64,000 nt of DNA from Sphingobacterium hungaricum (lineage in GTDB: Bacteria > Bacteroidota > Bacteroidia > Sphingobacteriales > Sphingobacteriaceae): positions 310,001 through 374,000 of the forward strand of contig NZ_MU158698.1 in the NCBI RefSeq assembly GCF_015210005.1, in the 5' to 3' direction. This document shows positions 1 through 9,124 of this stretch, in pieces. The notes below the pieces were generated by a model that saw only the letters and a program-made list of their open reading frames with translations, was not told the DNA's origin and did no database searches. How positions within the stretch are numbered: the first letter of the stretch is position 1; each line of letters begins with the position of its first letter. Position numbers and translations under genes: made by a program.

Positions 1-768
1 CGCGATTTCATAACCGTATTTTGCAGTTTCGATAAACAAAGGCATAATCACCGTATCGCCATAAGTTCCACCTATGTAAGACCAAAATGATTGACCGAAT
101 CGGTAAGGAAAATACTTATAAGACTGTTCGGTCATTTGCTTTAGCGTCGGAATATCTCTATTCGCATAGGCATCACGCATCCACATGGACGTAAATGCAT
201 CTTTATTGCCGATTGAGAAATATTCTGCCATACCTTCTACCATCCATAAAGGAACATTACCGATATTTTGCAAGCTAGTAGAATCCGTTCCCTCCATCAG
301 TACGCGATATTGGAAAGCGTGGACCAACTCGTGACCCAAAACATGCCGTGTTTGCTGATTGATTTGCATAAAAGGCATCACCACACGCTGTTTAAATGCT
401 TCTGTCACACCTCCTGTACCTACACCAATTTCTCCTGAAATAGTCGTTGTTTGCTGAAATTCAGGATGATTGCTATATAGTACGATTGGATTTTTTCTTG
501 AAAATGTATCCTGGAAAACCTGCTGGTGCATGTCGTACCAGATTTCACTTTCTTTAGCGATCCAGCGAACCATGCTGTCGTTATCCAGATAATAATAAAG
601 ATTAAAATGGGGAGTATCGTAAACTTTAAAATTCAATTTCCTATAGCGCATTTTATTTTGTCCAAAATATTGCGCCGAAGAAAATTCTGGAAGGCTCAGA
701 AACAGCAATCCTAAAAAAAGAAGTTTAGCAAATCGGCTAACACACGCTTTAGTAAACATAGAAATCAT
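1..768 (-). CDS. Secreted peptidase-MA/PD40-type protein, 5' part only
   Basis: The reading frame is open from an ATG at 768 (or 759) to the window edge, so about 256 N-terminal residues are present and the C-terminus lies outside. The protein begins with a hydrophobic signal segment ending near SSAQYFGQ, so it is probably exported. At roughly residues 140-150 it carries VLGHELVHAFQY, an HExxH-like motif written HELVH, followed by WMVEGMAEYFS. That is the gluzincin/peptidase-MA pattern with a downstream catalytic Glu (EGMAE). In Bacteroidota, proteins with this N-terminus usually continue into a WD40-like/TolB beta-propeller (PD40) region of about 1000 residues in total; this part is inferred. 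The substrate is unknown. An in-frame TAG at 784-786 bounds the start. Confidence 0.75.
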   Translation of the reverse strand, partial: MISMFTKACVSRFAKLLFLGLLFLSLPEFSSAQYFGQNKMRYRKLNFKVYDTPHFNLYYYLDNDSMVRWIAKESEIWYDMHQQVFQDTFSRKNPIVLYSNHPEFQQTTTISGEIGVGTGGVTEAFKQRVVMPFMQINQQTRHVLGHELVHAFQYRVLMEGTDSTSLQNIGNVPLWMVEGMAEYFSIGNKDAFTSMWMRDAYANRDIPTLKQMTEQSYKYFPYRFGQSFWSYIGGTYGDTVIMPLFIETAKYGYEIA

Positions 769-845
769 TAAAATATTGGCTTGCTAAAAATAAGAAATAA
801 ATTCTTCTTACTCTATGCAGTATCGGAAAATAAAAAAAGCTCCAA

Positions 846-3161
846 CTATTCCTCAGGAGGGTTAACCGTAGTGCTTTCTTCCTCCAAATTTTCTGTGCTA
901 TCGTCAAATAAATTTTCGTCAACTTCAAAGTTTGTGGTATCTTGTTGAACCCGAATTCGTGGACTTGGACAATTGTATTTTTTAGTGATTTCTACCGTTG
1001 GCTCTGGAAACTTTCCTAAAGTAACACCCAATTCTGGCCTTTTGTACAATTCTTCCATGAACTTCGCGTAAATAGGCAAGGCAGTTTTAGAGCCTTCGCC
1101 ATTTGAAGAGCTTGTGAAATGTACGCTTTGCTCATCACATCCTACCCAAACGCCTGCCACTAAATCTTTGGTTACCCCCATATACCATCCATCCACATAA
1201 TCAGAAGATGTTCCTGTTTTACCTCCGATTTGGTTCTCATCTTTAAAAAGATCCCATTCCCACAAAGCTTGAGACGTTCCTCCCGGTTCCTCTATAGTTC
1301 CTCGTAACATGTAAGTCATCAACCAAGCATTTTCGGGATCGATTACTTCTTCTTGTTTAGTTTTAAATGTCGCGATTGTTTCGCCATCTGAATTCAGAAT
1401 TTTAGAAACCAAAATAGGATCGGTTTTTTTTCCTTGGTTCATCATTGTTCCATAAGCCCGAACCATTTCAAAAACAGAAACATCATTCGAACCCAATCCT
1501 ACCGATGGAACTGACTCCAAAGGACTTTCAATGCCCACTCGGTGGGCAACTTCGACGACCTTATCCCAACCTACATCTTGCGTTACTTGAGCCGTAATCG
1601 AATTTAAAGACCGAGCCATAGCCCAGCGCAAAGACATATTCTGATGAGAAAAATTCCAGTCAGCATTTTTAGGTTCCCAAATTTCATTCTCACCCTGTTT
1701 ATTGACAAAGGAAATACTAATGGGTTTATCTTCATAGGTATCACAAGGAGACAATCCAGATTCCAGCGCTGCCAAATAAGCGAATGGCTTAAAGGTAGAA
1801 CCAGCTTGCCGTTTCGCTTGATTGACGTGGTCAAATTTGTAATAATCATGGTTTATTCCACCAATCCAAACTTTTACTTCGCCAGAATAGGGATCCATTG
1901 CCATAATTCCCGTATTCAGCATAGTCAGGTAATGGGCTAACGAATCCATAGATGACATGGTTACCTTCTCCATTCCGTCCCAAGTAAAAATTTCCATTTC
2001 TTTGGGTTTGTTCAACTCCGCAAAAACGGCCTCTTCATTTCCATACTTTTCTAACAGAGATTTGTAAATTGGCAACTTGCGGGCATTGTTTGGGAGAAAA
2101 TCAACAATTACATCCCCCTTTTTATCTCGCCAAGGTTCTTGACCGCGCCAGATATTATCTAAACGGTTTTGCAAAACTTTCATTTGCTCTTCCATCACAT
2201 CCTGCGCAATTTGTTGCATGCGCGAATCAATGGTCGTGTAAATTTTCAGCCCCGCTGTATAAATATCAATTTCATTCTCCTCCGACCATTTTTCAAGCCA
2301 TTTTTCAACTGCGGAACGCAAATAAGAATCGTTCGATGTTTTATTTTCCTGATTATTTAAATTCAGATTTAAGGGCTCCTTGCTATATAAATCGAATTCC
2401 GCCTGCGTGATGTACTCTTCTTTCAGCATCTGACCCAATACGACATTTCTTCTGTTAAATGCATTTTTTGGATTTCGTGTTGGATTATACATGGTCGTTG
2501 CTTTGAGCATCCCAATCAACACGGCAGATTCATTGACCGTAAGCGCACTCGGCATTTTATTGAAATAACGGATAGAAGCAGATTTGATACCGTATGCATT
2601 ATTGCTAAAAGACACAGTGTTCAAATACATCGTTATGATTTCTTGTTTGGAATAGCGTTGCTCTAATTTATAGGCAGTCATCCATTCTTTATATTTTGTG
2701 ATAAGAATATTGACGCCAGGTATTTTTCCTAAAAGTCCCTGAGATTGGGCATATCGGGTGCGGTAAAGATTTTTCGCCAATTGTTGCGTAATGGTACTTG
2801 CTCCTCTGCCGTTTCCTGAAATAGCACCGAAAGCACCTGCTACAACTCCATAAAAATCAACTCCATTATGTTTATAGAAACGAACATCCTCAGTTGCAAC
2901 TAATGCTTCCAATACATTTGGGGAAATACTATCATAAGGGACAGGATCCCGATCTTCTTTGAAGTAGCGTCCAATCAACACCGAATCAGCCGTGTACAAT
3001 TCGGAAGAAACGTTCAAGTTAGGAAGGACAATATCTTTTTTTGTAGGGGAATAGCCAAATAACCCAAGAAAGTTGATTTGAACAGCACAGGTGAACAAAA
3101 TGATTAGATAGATAGCTATGACTAAATAACGTAAAAACTTGTTTTTTATTTGTCTAAACAT
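846..3161 (-). CDS. Class A penicillin-binding protein (PBP1A-like)
   Basis: This is a bifunctional peptidoglycan synthase of 771 residues, the usual length. It has a short cytoplasmic tail, one membrane segment (about residues 10-28), a GT51 transglycosylase domain and a transpeptidase domain. The GT51 catalytic Glu is E91 in ATEDVRFYKHNG, followed by RGASTITQQLAKNLY at 119-133. The transpeptidase motifs are STFK at 455-458 (nucleophile Ser455), SLN at 518-520 and KTG at 648-650. It polymerises lipid II and cross-links the stem peptides in the periplasm. The acidic C-terminal tail of about 35 residues is not conserved in function. It is divergent from rpoN, with a perfect inverted repeat in the spacer. 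Confidence 0.95.
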   Translation of the reverse strand: MFRQIKNKFLRYLVIAIYLIILFTCAVQINFLGLFGYSPTKKDIVLPNLNVSSELYTADSVLIGRYFKEDRDPVPYDSISPNVLEALVATEDVRFYKHNGVDFYGVVAGAFGAISGNGRGASTITQQLAKNLYRTRYAQSQGLLGKIPGVNILITKYKEWMTAYKLEQRYSKQEIITMYLNTVSFSNNAYGIKSASIRYFNKMPSALTVNESAVLIGMLKATTMYNPTRNPKNAFNRRNVVLGQMLKEEYITQAEFDLYSKEPLNLNLNNQENKTSNDSYLRSAVEKWLEKWSEENEIDIYTAGLKIYTTIDSRMQQIAQDVMEEQMKVLQNRLDNIWRGQEPWRDKKGDVIVDFLPNNARKLPIYKSLLEKYGNEEAVFAELNKPKEMEIFTWDGMEKVTMSSMDSLAHYLTMLNTGIMAMDPYSGEVKVWIGGINHDYYKFDHVNQAKRQAGSTFKPFAYLAALESGLSPCDTYEDKPISISFVNKQGENEIWEPKNADWNFSHQNMSLRWAMARSLNSITAQVTQDVGWDKVVEVAHRVGIESPLESVPSVGLGSNDVSVFEMVRAYGTMMNQGKKTDPILVSKILNSDGETIATFKTKQEEVIDPENAWLMTYMLRGTIEEPGGTSQALWEWDLFKDENQIGGKTGTSSDYVDGWYMGVTKDLVAGVWVGCDEQSVHFTSSSNGEGSKTALPIYAKFMEELYKRPELGVTLGKFPEPTVEITKKYNCPSPRIRVQQDTTNFEVDENLFDDSTENLEEESTTVNPPEE

Positions 3162-3221
3162 AGCGTAAATATGAATATTTGTTTTGGAATAATTTGAATT
3201 AACTGATTAGAAAATTTAACA

Positions 3222-3251
3222 AAGTGTTAAAATTAACCATTTTTAACACTT
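3222..3251. promoter_or_regulatory. Perfect 11-bp inverted repeat between PBP1A and rpoN
   Basis: The arms AAGTGTTAAAA and TTTTAACACTT flank an 8-bp spacer. A second, overlapping repeat TTAAC-N5-GTTAA lies at 3216-3230. The site is about 60 bp upstream of the PBP1A start and 120 bp upstream of rpoN, a natural place for an operator. There is no T-tract, so it does not look like a terminator. Function is inferred. Confidence 0.4.
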
Positions 3252-3373
3252 CAATAAACTAGGTTTAAATCGCTTACAACAAATTACGCCTATCAAAAAT
3301 TATACCTTAAATTAACGTTTTCCCCATAAAATGGTTTTAATTCCTTAATTTTACCCTGTAATCAAGTCAGAAT

Positions 3374-4837
3374 ATGTTAAAACAAACGTTACAGCAAAAA
3401 CTTTTACAGAAACTTTCGCCCCAGCAAATACAATTTATTAAGTTATTGCAAGTACCTACTGTTTCATTAGATACACGGATTAAAGAAGAATTGGAAGAAA
3501 ATCCTGCATTGGAAGATGGAAGTCTTGCAAATATGAATGAGCCGATTGAGGATTATCCAGACAAAGATCCTGACGAACAATTTAATTCGGAAGAAAGTTC
3601 ATTCGATGAAGAGTTTAGCGTTGATGAATATATTCAAGAAGATGATTACAAAGACTATGGAGGCAATTATAACGGTGACGATGATGAAGAACGCAAAGAA
3701 ATACCCATTGCCATTCAAGATTCGTTCTTTGAGAAATTGCAGAATCAGTTAGATCTTTTAGCCCTAAGTGACAAAAATTATCTGATTGGACAACAAATTA
3801 TCGGAAGCCTCGATGATGACGGATATCTAAGAAGACCCATCCCTTCTTTAGTGGATGATCTATCGTTTTCTCAAAACACGTTTGTGGAAGAGAGCGAAGT
3901 CGAAGATATGCTCAAAGTCATTCAAGAATTTGATCCTCCGGGTATCGGAGCACGAGATTTACAGGAATGCTTGTTGATTCAATTAAAGAAAAAGGATCAA
4001 GAAAATCCAACTATTGTTTTGGCTACTCGTGTAGTAGAAGATTACTTGGAAGAATTCACAAAAAAGCATTACGATAAAATCGAGAAACAATTAGGCGTCA
4101 ATTCGGAAGAATTAAAAGATATCATTAACGAAATCTTAAAATTGAATCCAAAACCGGGCGACTCCGGAGCTGTTGCAGGCAAACAGTTGCATGTAATTCC
4201 AGATTTCCATATTTCGAATAATGACGGTGTTTTGCACCTAACCCTTAATGGCCGCAATGCACCTGAATTACGTGTTTCCAAATCCTATCAGGAAATGTTT
4301 GAACACTATGAAAAAGTGGAGAAGTCAGACAAAAAAATGAAGGAAGCCGTTCAATTTGTCAAGCAAAAATTGGATTCGGCGAAATGGTTTATTGATGCCA
4401 TAAAACAACGCCAGCAGACCTTGCTTAAAACAATGAACGCCATCATGGAATATCAATATGAATATTTCTTGACCGGCGATGATCGTGTTTTGAAACCGAT
4501 GATCCTGAAAGACATTGCTGATCGGATTGATATGGATATTTCGACGGTTTCTCGTGTTGCCAATTCAAAGTATGTACAAACTGAATTTGGAACTTTCCTG
4601 CTAAAATCATTTTTCTCCGAAGCAATCCAAACCGATTCTGGAGAAGAAGTTTCCAACAAGGAGGTTAAAAAAATCTTGGAGGAATGCATTGCGAACGAAG
4701 ATAAACGCAAGCCCTTAGCTGACGAAAAACTAACAGAAATCTTGAAAGACAAAGGTTATTCTATTGCCCGAAGAACGGTTGCTAAATACCGAGAAGCGAT
4801 GAATATCCCAGTCGCAAGACTTCGAAAAGAATTATAG
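3374..4837 (+). CDS. rpoN: RNA polymerase sigma-54 factor
   Basis: RpoN directs core RNA polymerase to -24/-12 promoters that need an AAA+ activator. The 487-residue protein has all family regions. There is a Gln/Leu-rich region I (residues 1-48, LKQTLQQKLLQKLSPQQIQF), a long acidic region II (about 50-115), the core-binding domain, a helix-turn-helix region, and the C-terminal RpoN box ARRTVAKYREAMNIP followed by RLRKEL. ATG 3374 gives the standard N-terminus. A strong hairpin terminator follows directly. No clear -24/-12 promoter was recognised in this window, so its targets here are unknown. Confidence 0.97.
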   Translation: MLKQTLQQKLLQKLSPQQIQFIKLLQVPTVSLDTRIKEELEENPALEDGSLANMNEPIEDYPDKDPDEQFNSEESSFDEEFSVDEYIQEDDYKDYGGNYNGDDDEERKEIPIAIQDSFFEKLQNQLDLLALSDKNYLIGQQIIGSLDDDGYLRRPIPSLVDDLSFSQNTFVEESEVEDMLKVIQEFDPPGIGARDLQECLLIQLKKKDQENPTIVLATRVVEDYLEEFTKKHYDKIEKQLGVNSEELKDIINEILKLNPKPGDSGAVAGKQLHVIPDFHISNNDGVLHLTLNGRNAPELRVSKSYQEMFEHYEKVEKSDKKMKEAVQFVKQKLDSAKWFIDAIKQRQQTLLKTMNAIMEYQYEYFLTGDDRVLKPMILKDIADRIDMDISTVSRVANSKYVQTEFGTFLLKSFFSEAIQTDSGEEVSNKEVKKILEECIANEDKRKPLADEKLTEILKDKGYSIARRTVAKYREAMNIPVARLRKEL

Positions 4838-4841
4838 ATTA

Positions 4842-4870
4842 AAAAAGCGAAAATCAGATTTTCGCTTTTT
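4842..4870 (+). terminator. Rho-independent terminator after rpoN
   Basis: A 13-bp stem, AAAAAGCGAAAAT / ATTTTCGCTTTTT, with a 3-nt loop and a run of T at the 3' side, starts 5 bp after the rpoN stop codon. Confidence 0.85.
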
Positions 4871-4890
4871 CTTTGACCTAACACGTAGAA

Positions 4891-5874
4891 ATGAACATAA
4901 TGAATGTATTTATCAGTAAAAATATTCCTTCACAAGCTGTAGAACTTTTAAAGAATAATGGATTTGAAATTGATATCAATTCCGATGATAAGAATCTTTC
5001 GCAGGAAGAATTAATTGCAGCTTGCAAACAACATGATTTTTTGTTAAACATTGGCCATGCGAATTTAGATAGTCATTTTTTCTCTTCATGCCCTAACTTG
5101 AAAGGCATTGCTTTGGCAAGTGTGGGCTATGACCACGTTGATATAAATGCAGCGACACGGGCTGGAGTTGCGGTATCCAACACACCCGATGTGTTGAGCG
5201 AAGCAACTGCTGATATTGCCTTTTTATTACTGCTAGCGGTTTCTAGAAAAGCGTTTGGCAGAGCAAGAGAAATTCCGGCAGGCGAATGGAAAGATTTCAG
5301 TTTCCTTCATGAGCTCGGAATCGATCTTTCTGGAAAAACTTTAGGAATTTACGGTTTGGGAAGAATAGGTTATGAATTAGCACGAAAAGCTAAAGCCGCG
5401 TTCAATATGAACATCATTTATTACAACCGAAGTAAAAACCCAAAAGCGGAGAAAGATTTAGATGCAAAATATGTCAATTTTGATGATTTATTAACGAAAT
5501 CAGATGCAATTTCGGTACACACGAATCTCAGTCCAGAAACAGAATTCCGATTTAACAAAGATGTTTTTAAGCGAATGAAATCGTCAGCCATTTTTATCAA
5601 TACAGCAAGAGGAAAAATTCACAACGAAAAAGATTTAATTGAAGCTTTAGAGACTCATGAAATCTGGGGCGCTGGTTTAGACGTAACCGATCCAGAACCC
5701 ATGTCTAAAGATAATCCTTTGTTGAACATGACTAATGTTTGTGTTTTACCGCACATCGGGTCGGCAACGATAGAAACCCGAACTAAAATGGCCACGCTGG
5801 CGGCGAACAATCTCATTGCTGCAGCAAAAGGAAAACAGATGCCACAGGTGGTTAATAAGGAAGTTTATGGATAA
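4891..5874 (+). CDS. D-2-hydroxyacid dehydrogenase (glyoxylate/hydroxypyruvate reductase-like)
   Basis: This is an NAD(P)-dependent reductase of 2-keto acids, in a family of about 320 residues (327 here). The Rossmann glycine motif is GLGRIG at 155-160. The catalytic triad fits Arg240 (INTAR), Glu269 (DVTDPEP) and His288 (LPHIGS). An Arg at the end of strand beta2 (YYNRS, R180) suggests NADPH preference; this is an inference. The exact substrate (glyoxylate, hydroxypyruvate or other) cannot be told from sequence. A second ATG at 4900 (MNVF) is an equally good start. Only 20 bp separate it from the rpoN terminator, so its promoter may lie inside or before that hairpin. Confidence 0.88.
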   Translation: MNIMNVFISKNIPSQAVELLKNNGFEIDINSDDKNLSQEELIAACKQHDFLLNIGHANLDSHFFSSCPNLKGIALASVGYDHVDINAATRAGVAVSNTPDVLSEATADIAFLLLLAVSRKAFGRAREIPAGEWKDFSFLHELGIDLSGKTLGIYGLGRIGYELARKAKAAFNMNIIYYNRSKNPKAEKDLDAKYVNFDDLLTKSDAISVHTNLSPETEFRFNKDVFKRMKSSAIFINTARGKIHNEKDLIEALETHEIWGAGLDVTDPEPMSKDNPLLNMTNVCVLPHIGSATIETRTKMATLAANNLIAAAKGKQMPQVVNKEVYG

Positions 5875-5900
5875 ATTATTACCGAAACGCTTTTCAAAAA

Positions 5901-5932
5901 AATAATCCAGCTTTTTAGAAAGCTGGATTATT
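5901..5932. terminator. Bidirectional terminator between the dehydrogenase and the EPS locus
   Basis: A 14-bp perfect stem, AATAATCCAGCTTT / AAAGCTGGATTATT, has a 4-nt loop. T-runs follow on the plus strand (5929-5936) and A-runs precede it, which become T-runs on the minus strand. It sits between the converging dehydrogenase gene and the last EPS gene. Confidence 0.85.
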
Positions 5933-5948
5933 TTTTAGTTTAATTAAA

Positions 5949-8309
5949 TTACTTTTTATTTCCGTAACCGTAGCCATAACCATAGCCGTATCCATAGCCG
6001 TAACCGTATCCATAGCCCATTTTGCCTTTAGGAATACCATTTAACAGAATCGACATATTGGCTAATTTATCTTCTTGATAAATCTTCTCTACCTCTGGAA
6101 GTTGTCTACGATCCATTTTGCCTGCGCGGATGACGAAAATAGTCAAATCTGATATTCGATTAACGATCGCCCCATCGGCTACGACACCAACAGGAACACT
6201 GTCAACGATGATCACATCATACAACGACTTTAAATCATTAATTAGCTCGTCTAAACGAGTACTCAACAGCAACTCAACAGGGTTAGGTGCGATCATCCCG
6301 ATTGGAATAATATCTACGCCTTCAGCTATTCCGTTTCTATAAACAATATCTGATAATAACACAGATTGATCAGACAAATAATGGCTCACTCCTTTACTCG
6401 CAACTGGCATCATAGAACTTAAAGTTCCCTTACGCAAATCAAGATCGAGCAATAAAACTTTCTTTTTCAAAAAACTTAAACTTGCAGCTAAGTTCACGGA
6501 GGTAAATGTCTTACCAGCGCCAATCCCGAATGAAGTAAACGTTACAACCTGCTGAGCATTCTCTGCTGCAGTCATGAAACTTAAATTGGTCCGTAAAATC
6601 CGAAACGCCTCTGTCACCGGATCTGTACCCTGCTCTGTAACAACCAACCGTTGGTTCTCTGAACCTCGTTTTCTATCTGCCAATGGAATGTCCCCTAAAA
6701 AAGGAACAGACACCGCGCCTTCGATATCCTTCCGTGTTCTAACGCCCGTATCCAACATTAGCATTAATAAAAGAATAACTGCTGGCACAACCAATCCGAT
6801 ACCGATCCCCATAGCCATCTTGCGAACGCGACTTGGGTAAATAGGAGAACTCGATCCCGATGCTGGGTCAATAACACGTATGTTATCTTCCGTCATTGCT
6901 TGATTAATTGCATTCTCTTCTCTTTTGTTTAAAAGGTATAGATACAACTCCTCTTTAACCTTCTGTTGTCTTTCGACGGAAAGCATAACACGCTGCTTCT
7001 CAGGGACGGCTAAAACCTGGCCTCGAGCTTTTCTTTCTTCCTTAGAAATATTTTGAATTTTGATATCTAGCCCCGTCAACGTATTATCAACTGCGCGGTC
7101 GATGTTATTTCTCATAGATACAAGTGTCCGATCCAAATCCTGCACTACAGGATTCGCTGAACTGCTTCCTTCTACCAAACGATTTCTTCTTAGCACCGTG
7201 GTATTATATTCAACAATCTGAGCCTCGACATTTGCATCAACTAATCCTGTATTATTTGGAATTAACTCGTTCTTTTTTGAGTCACTAGTTAAATACTCGC
7301 GCATCATTTGAACCAGTTTCTTGTCTGTCTCGGTTTTAGTCCGCTCACTTTGAAATTGTCTCGAATCTGACAAATACATCTCTCCAGCAACTCCGACATC
7401 TACACCTTGATTCGAAGTTTTCAATTGTTCGATATCAGACTCAACGGTACCTAACTCACTCTCAATAATACTCAATCTAGCACGTATAAAATCCGCAGTG
7501 TTTATAGCAATTTGATTTTTATCCTGAATAGAGAACTCATTATATACAGTAATCAAAGTAGTAATCACTTCAGCAGCACGCTCTGGCGAATAATCTTGTA
7601 ACGTAATCTGAAGTAAAGAAGCATCTTCTTCCATCTGCCTAATTTCCAAATTCGCCAAAAACTGACCTGCCAGCGCGTCGGATGAGTATTTCGTTACACG
7701 GATATCTTCATCATAACTTTCCGAATTATAGTAAATGCTAGGAATAATCGTTAAATTTCCGATGGGTGTTTTCACTTCTTTATTCAGCGCAACTTTCAAT
7801 TCTTGACCCTGATTTTCAGCGTCCCAGTTTTTTATAATAACAAAAGAGGAATCAAGAGGTGTTACTGTTAATGCAAAATATTTATCTGATTTTTCTTCAG
7901 ACATTTGGACTTGAACTGGCGACTTAATGTACAACTCGTAATCGCGCAAACCTCTACGAACCGAATAACTAATATTCGAATTAGTTCGTTCAATCGTCTG
8001 ACGCATCAATTCCTTCGAACGTAACTGTAAAATTTCTCCAGCAACGCTGACCGAGTTAAAAGCGGCATTTGTTCGTGTAATCCTAGCGGTAGTCGGCGTG
8101 TTCATTGGCGTCTTGATCATGACCATTTCCGACTGGCTATACATAAAGGGGGTTTTACTATAATCGTATAGGTAATAGCCTCCAAAAACCAGCACGGAAA
8201 GAACAAACCATTTCCAATTAAAAGCTAAGTATTTTAAGATATCTAAAATGTTAACTGATTGATCATTAAGACCTGTAGTCCCTGTGTTATTTTCTACGAC
8301 TTTATTCAT
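5949..8309 (-). CDS. wzc: Wzc-type polysaccharide co-polymerase / tyrosine autokinase
   Basis: This inner-membrane BY-kinase controls chain length and export of the polysaccharide together with the Wza channel. The 786 residues show an N-terminal Wzz domain with TM1 (about 33-48), a long coiled periplasmic part (260-460), TM2 (about 499-519) and a cytoplasmic kinase. The Walker A motif is FGIGAGKT at 593-600 or so, and the Walker A' motif is LLLDLDLRKG near 619-628. The C-terminus is nine Gly-Tyr dipeptides then GNKK. Tyr clusters at this position are autophosphorylated in the family, but a pure (GY)9 tail is unusual. It is the last gene of the leftward EPS run, 8 bp after wza. Confidence 0.93.
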   Translation of the reverse strand: MNKVVENNTGTTGLNDQSVNILDILKYLAFNWKWFVLSVLVFGGYYLYDYSKTPFMYSQSEMVMIKTPMNTPTTARITRTNAAFNSVSVAGEILQLRSKELMRQTIERTNSNISYSVRRGLRDYELYIKSPVQVQMSEEKSDKYFALTVTPLDSSFVIIKNWDAENQGQELKVALNKEVKTPIGNLTIIPSIYYNSESYDEDIRVTKYSSDALAGQFLANLEIRQMEEDASLLQITLQDYSPERAAEVITTLITVYNEFSIQDKNQIAINTADFIRARLSIIESELGTVESDIEQLKTSNQGVDVGVAGEMYLSDSRQFQSERTKTETDKKLVQMMREYLTSDSKKNELIPNNTGLVDANVEAQIVEYNTTVLRRNRLVEGSSSANPVVQDLDRTLVSMRNNIDRAVDNTLTGLDIKIQNISKEERKARGQVLAVPEKQRVMLSVERQQKVKEELYLYLLNKREENAINQAMTEDNIRVIDPASGSSSPIYPSRVRKMAMGIGIGLVVPAVILLLMLMLDTGVRTRKDIEGAVSVPFLGDIPLADRKRGSENQRLVVTEQGTDPVTEAFRILRTNLSFMTAAENAQQVVTFTSFGIGAGKTFTSVNLAASLSFLKKKVLLLDLDLRKGTLSSMMPVASKGVSHYLSDQSVLLSDIVYRNGIAEGVDIIPIGMIAPNPVELLLSTRLDELINDLKSLYDVIIVDSVPVGVVADGAIVNRISDLTIFVIRAGKMDRRQLPEVEKIYQEDKLANMSILLNGIPKGKMGYGYGYGYGYGYGYGYGYGNKK
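5964..6017 (-). repeat. Nine tandem Gly-Tyr codon pairs at the Wzc C-terminus
   Basis: Nine consecutive 6-bp units each encode Gly-Tyr. Codons vary (GGC/GGA/GGT, TAT/TAC), so the repeat is kept at protein level rather than being a fresh DNA slippage product. It gives nine candidate phosphotyrosines. Confidence 0.9.
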
Positions 8310-8317
8310 CTGAAATT

Positions 8318-9124
8318 TTATCTTGTAACATTGATAATAGAAAGGATTAGAGTTAATGAACCAAGGACAGTGCTCAAATACCTCCAGTTTCTCTCTTCTC
8401 TTGGAGTATTGACAGCAGCTTTAGGTTCCACAAAAACAATATCGTTTTGTTGTAGATAATAACTCGGAGAACTAAAAATATCCTTTGATTCGATGTTAGT
8501 AATAATTCTTTTTCTTTCGCCGTTTTCCTCTCTAATTACAGTAATTTTATCTGCAGCAGAATTATTTGTAAGTCCGCCAGCTTCGGTTATCGCTTCCACT
8601 AAGGTTATTCTTCCATCGGGAACATGAATGACTTTCTGTGCCAGCACCGCTCCTGTGACACTGACTTTAAGATTTAATAAATCCACTTTCACTAATGGTT
8701 CATTTATCAATTGATCTGATATTAATCGATTTTGTATCAAATCCCTAACTTCATCAAGGCTTAGTCCCTTTACAGGCTGAGAACCGAGTATAGGAAAGTC
8801 GATTTTACCTTCTCTATCAACTAGGTAACCTGAGGTGTTGGTCGATTGACCGCTATTAGCCAAAGTCGAAATACTTCCGTCGTCACCGACTCTATATGTT
8901 CCAAAGTTTGCATTAAATGGTGCCGCGAGCTCAGGAGTCTTAGCCCTGACTTCAATGTTTAAACGGTCGCCCTCCTTAACGCGCAATACGGAAGATGGCC
9001 CGGACGTATAAACTGAATCTGGAACCATATCATTTACGTATACAATTTTCTTACCTACCATGCACGAGGTCTGGAGGAACACCCCAAGAATTATCAATCC
9101 AAACAGAAACTTTTTCATCTTCAT
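8318..9124 (-). CDS. wza: Wza-type polysaccharide export lipoprotein
   Basis: This outer-membrane polysaccharide exporter has 268 residues. A lipoprotein signal ends at Cys21 (LGVFLQTSC). It is followed by a Poly_export domain (about 45-125, with KEGDRLNIEVRAKTPEL) and an SLBB domain (about 150-225, LKVSVTGAVLAQKVIHVPDG). A C-terminal hydrophobic helix (YLSTVLGSLTLILSIINV) may form the membrane barrel, as in Wza. It is somewhat shorter than E. coli Wza, as is common in Bacteroidota. It overlaps its neighbours by nothing and is separated by 8 bp from wzc and 0 bp from the kinase-like gene upstream, so all three are probably co-transcribed. Confidence 0.9.
   Translation of the reverse strand: MKMKKFLFGLIILGVFLQTSCMVGKKIVYVNDMVPDSVYTSGPSSVLRVKEGDRLNIEVRAKTPELAAPFNANFGTYRVGDDGSISTLANSGQSTNTSGYLVDREGKIDFPILGSQPVKGLSLDEVRDLIQNRLISDQLINEPLVKVDLLNLKVSVTGAVLAQKVIHVPDGRITLVEAITEAGGLTNNSAADKITVIREENGERKRIITNIESKDIFSSPSYYLQQNDIVFVEPKAAVNTPREERNWRYLSTVLGSLTLILSIINVTR

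Noticed and set aside
1644-1940. Plus-strand frame inside the PBP1A gene
   Set aside because: It is antisense to the conserved transpeptidase region; no independent support.
5964-6017. Possible CRISPR-like or microsatellite repeat
   Set aside because: It is an in-frame Gly-Tyr codon repeat of the kinase gene without spacers. No CRISPR array was seen in the window.
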